DNA of 64,000 nt from Macrosoma leucophasiata. Its lineage: Eukaryota > Arthropoda > Insecta > Lepidoptera > Hedylidae. The stretch lies in the NCBI GenBank assembly GCA_036365455.1, contig JAWQUS010000007.1, forward strand, positions 23,948,001 through 24,012,000, written 5' to 3'. How positions within the stretch are numbered: position 1 is the first letter of the stretch; every line of letters begins with the position of its first letter. The notes beneath the pieces were generated by a model, which saw only the letters and a list, made by a program, of their open reading frames with translations, was not told where the DNA came from and searched no databases. This document shows, in pieces, positions 63,839 through 64,000 of this stretch. Made by a program: the position numbers and the translations under genes.

Positions 63839-64000
63839 TGTAGGTATTAATGTCAGCCTTTTGGCGGGTCACATTTATTTTGGTGGATTAGTTTTTTGTT
63901 CGCCTTCTAATACGGAAATTCGTGTAGGTTTGACTAAGAAATAGGTACGTGTATATTTTTGTGGTGTGGTAATGAATCTAAGCAGCCTTGCACTACCCTG
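63839..64000. other. Window end, unassigned
   Basis: Nothing recognised. Confidence 0.3.

Overview
The window looks like nuclear DNA from a moth or butterfly (Lepidoptera). It is AT-rich, has almost no long open frames, and is crowded with interspersed elements of lepidopteran type: Helitron-like elements running A|TC...CTAG|T, tRNA-derived and 5S-like SINEs, a mariner, a Penelope-like fragment, LINE 3' ends and many foldback MITEs. No bacterial, viral or organelle gene, no intact tRNA or rRNA gene and no CRISPR array is visible.

One cellular gene can be reconstructed, on the minus strand. It is a class II DYRK protein kinase (insect smi35A/Dyrk2 group, like vertebrate DYRK2/DYRK4), spread over seven coding exons from 53545 down to 18627. 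All seven splice junctions agree in phase and give 404 continuous residues ending in a stop at 18627. The 404 residues hold the YPE region, the DYRK-homology box, the whole kinase domain and a short C-terminal tail. The first coding exon(s) and the promoter lie upstream (above 53545) and were not found; they may be outside the window. Introns run from 0.5 kb to 18.7 kb and are largely transposon-filled.

Layout. 1-18.1 kb is downstream of the kinase: a 5S-like SINE, a TA-flanked MITE, a hAT-type MITE with 8-bp duplications, SINEs, a broken mariner with a nested LINE tail, a repeat-poor AT-rich island at 12.5-14.6 kb and nested foldback elements at 15.3-16.0 kb. 18.6-37.5 kb is the large last intron, with a 1.6-kb Helitron-like element carrying a 118-bp tandem array, several Helitron ends, a head-to-head tRNA-like SINE with target-site duplications and a LINE reverse-transcriptase C-terminus. 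37.5-53.5 kb holds the other six exons among dense SINE copies. 53.5-64 kb is upstream of the visible kinase and is again repeats, including a Penelope GIY-YIG fragment and the second copy of the young MITE.

The most interesting signals are: a 470-bp inverted-repeat element that inserts between AAA and TTT without duplicating its target; a palindromic two-headed tRNA-like SINE; a MITE pair differing at 2 of 238 bases; a shared breakpoint in many copies of the most abundant repeat; and a near-perfect 66-nt hairpin in the repeat-poor island. Repeat family letters (A-M) are my own labels; no database was searched, so novelty is not established.
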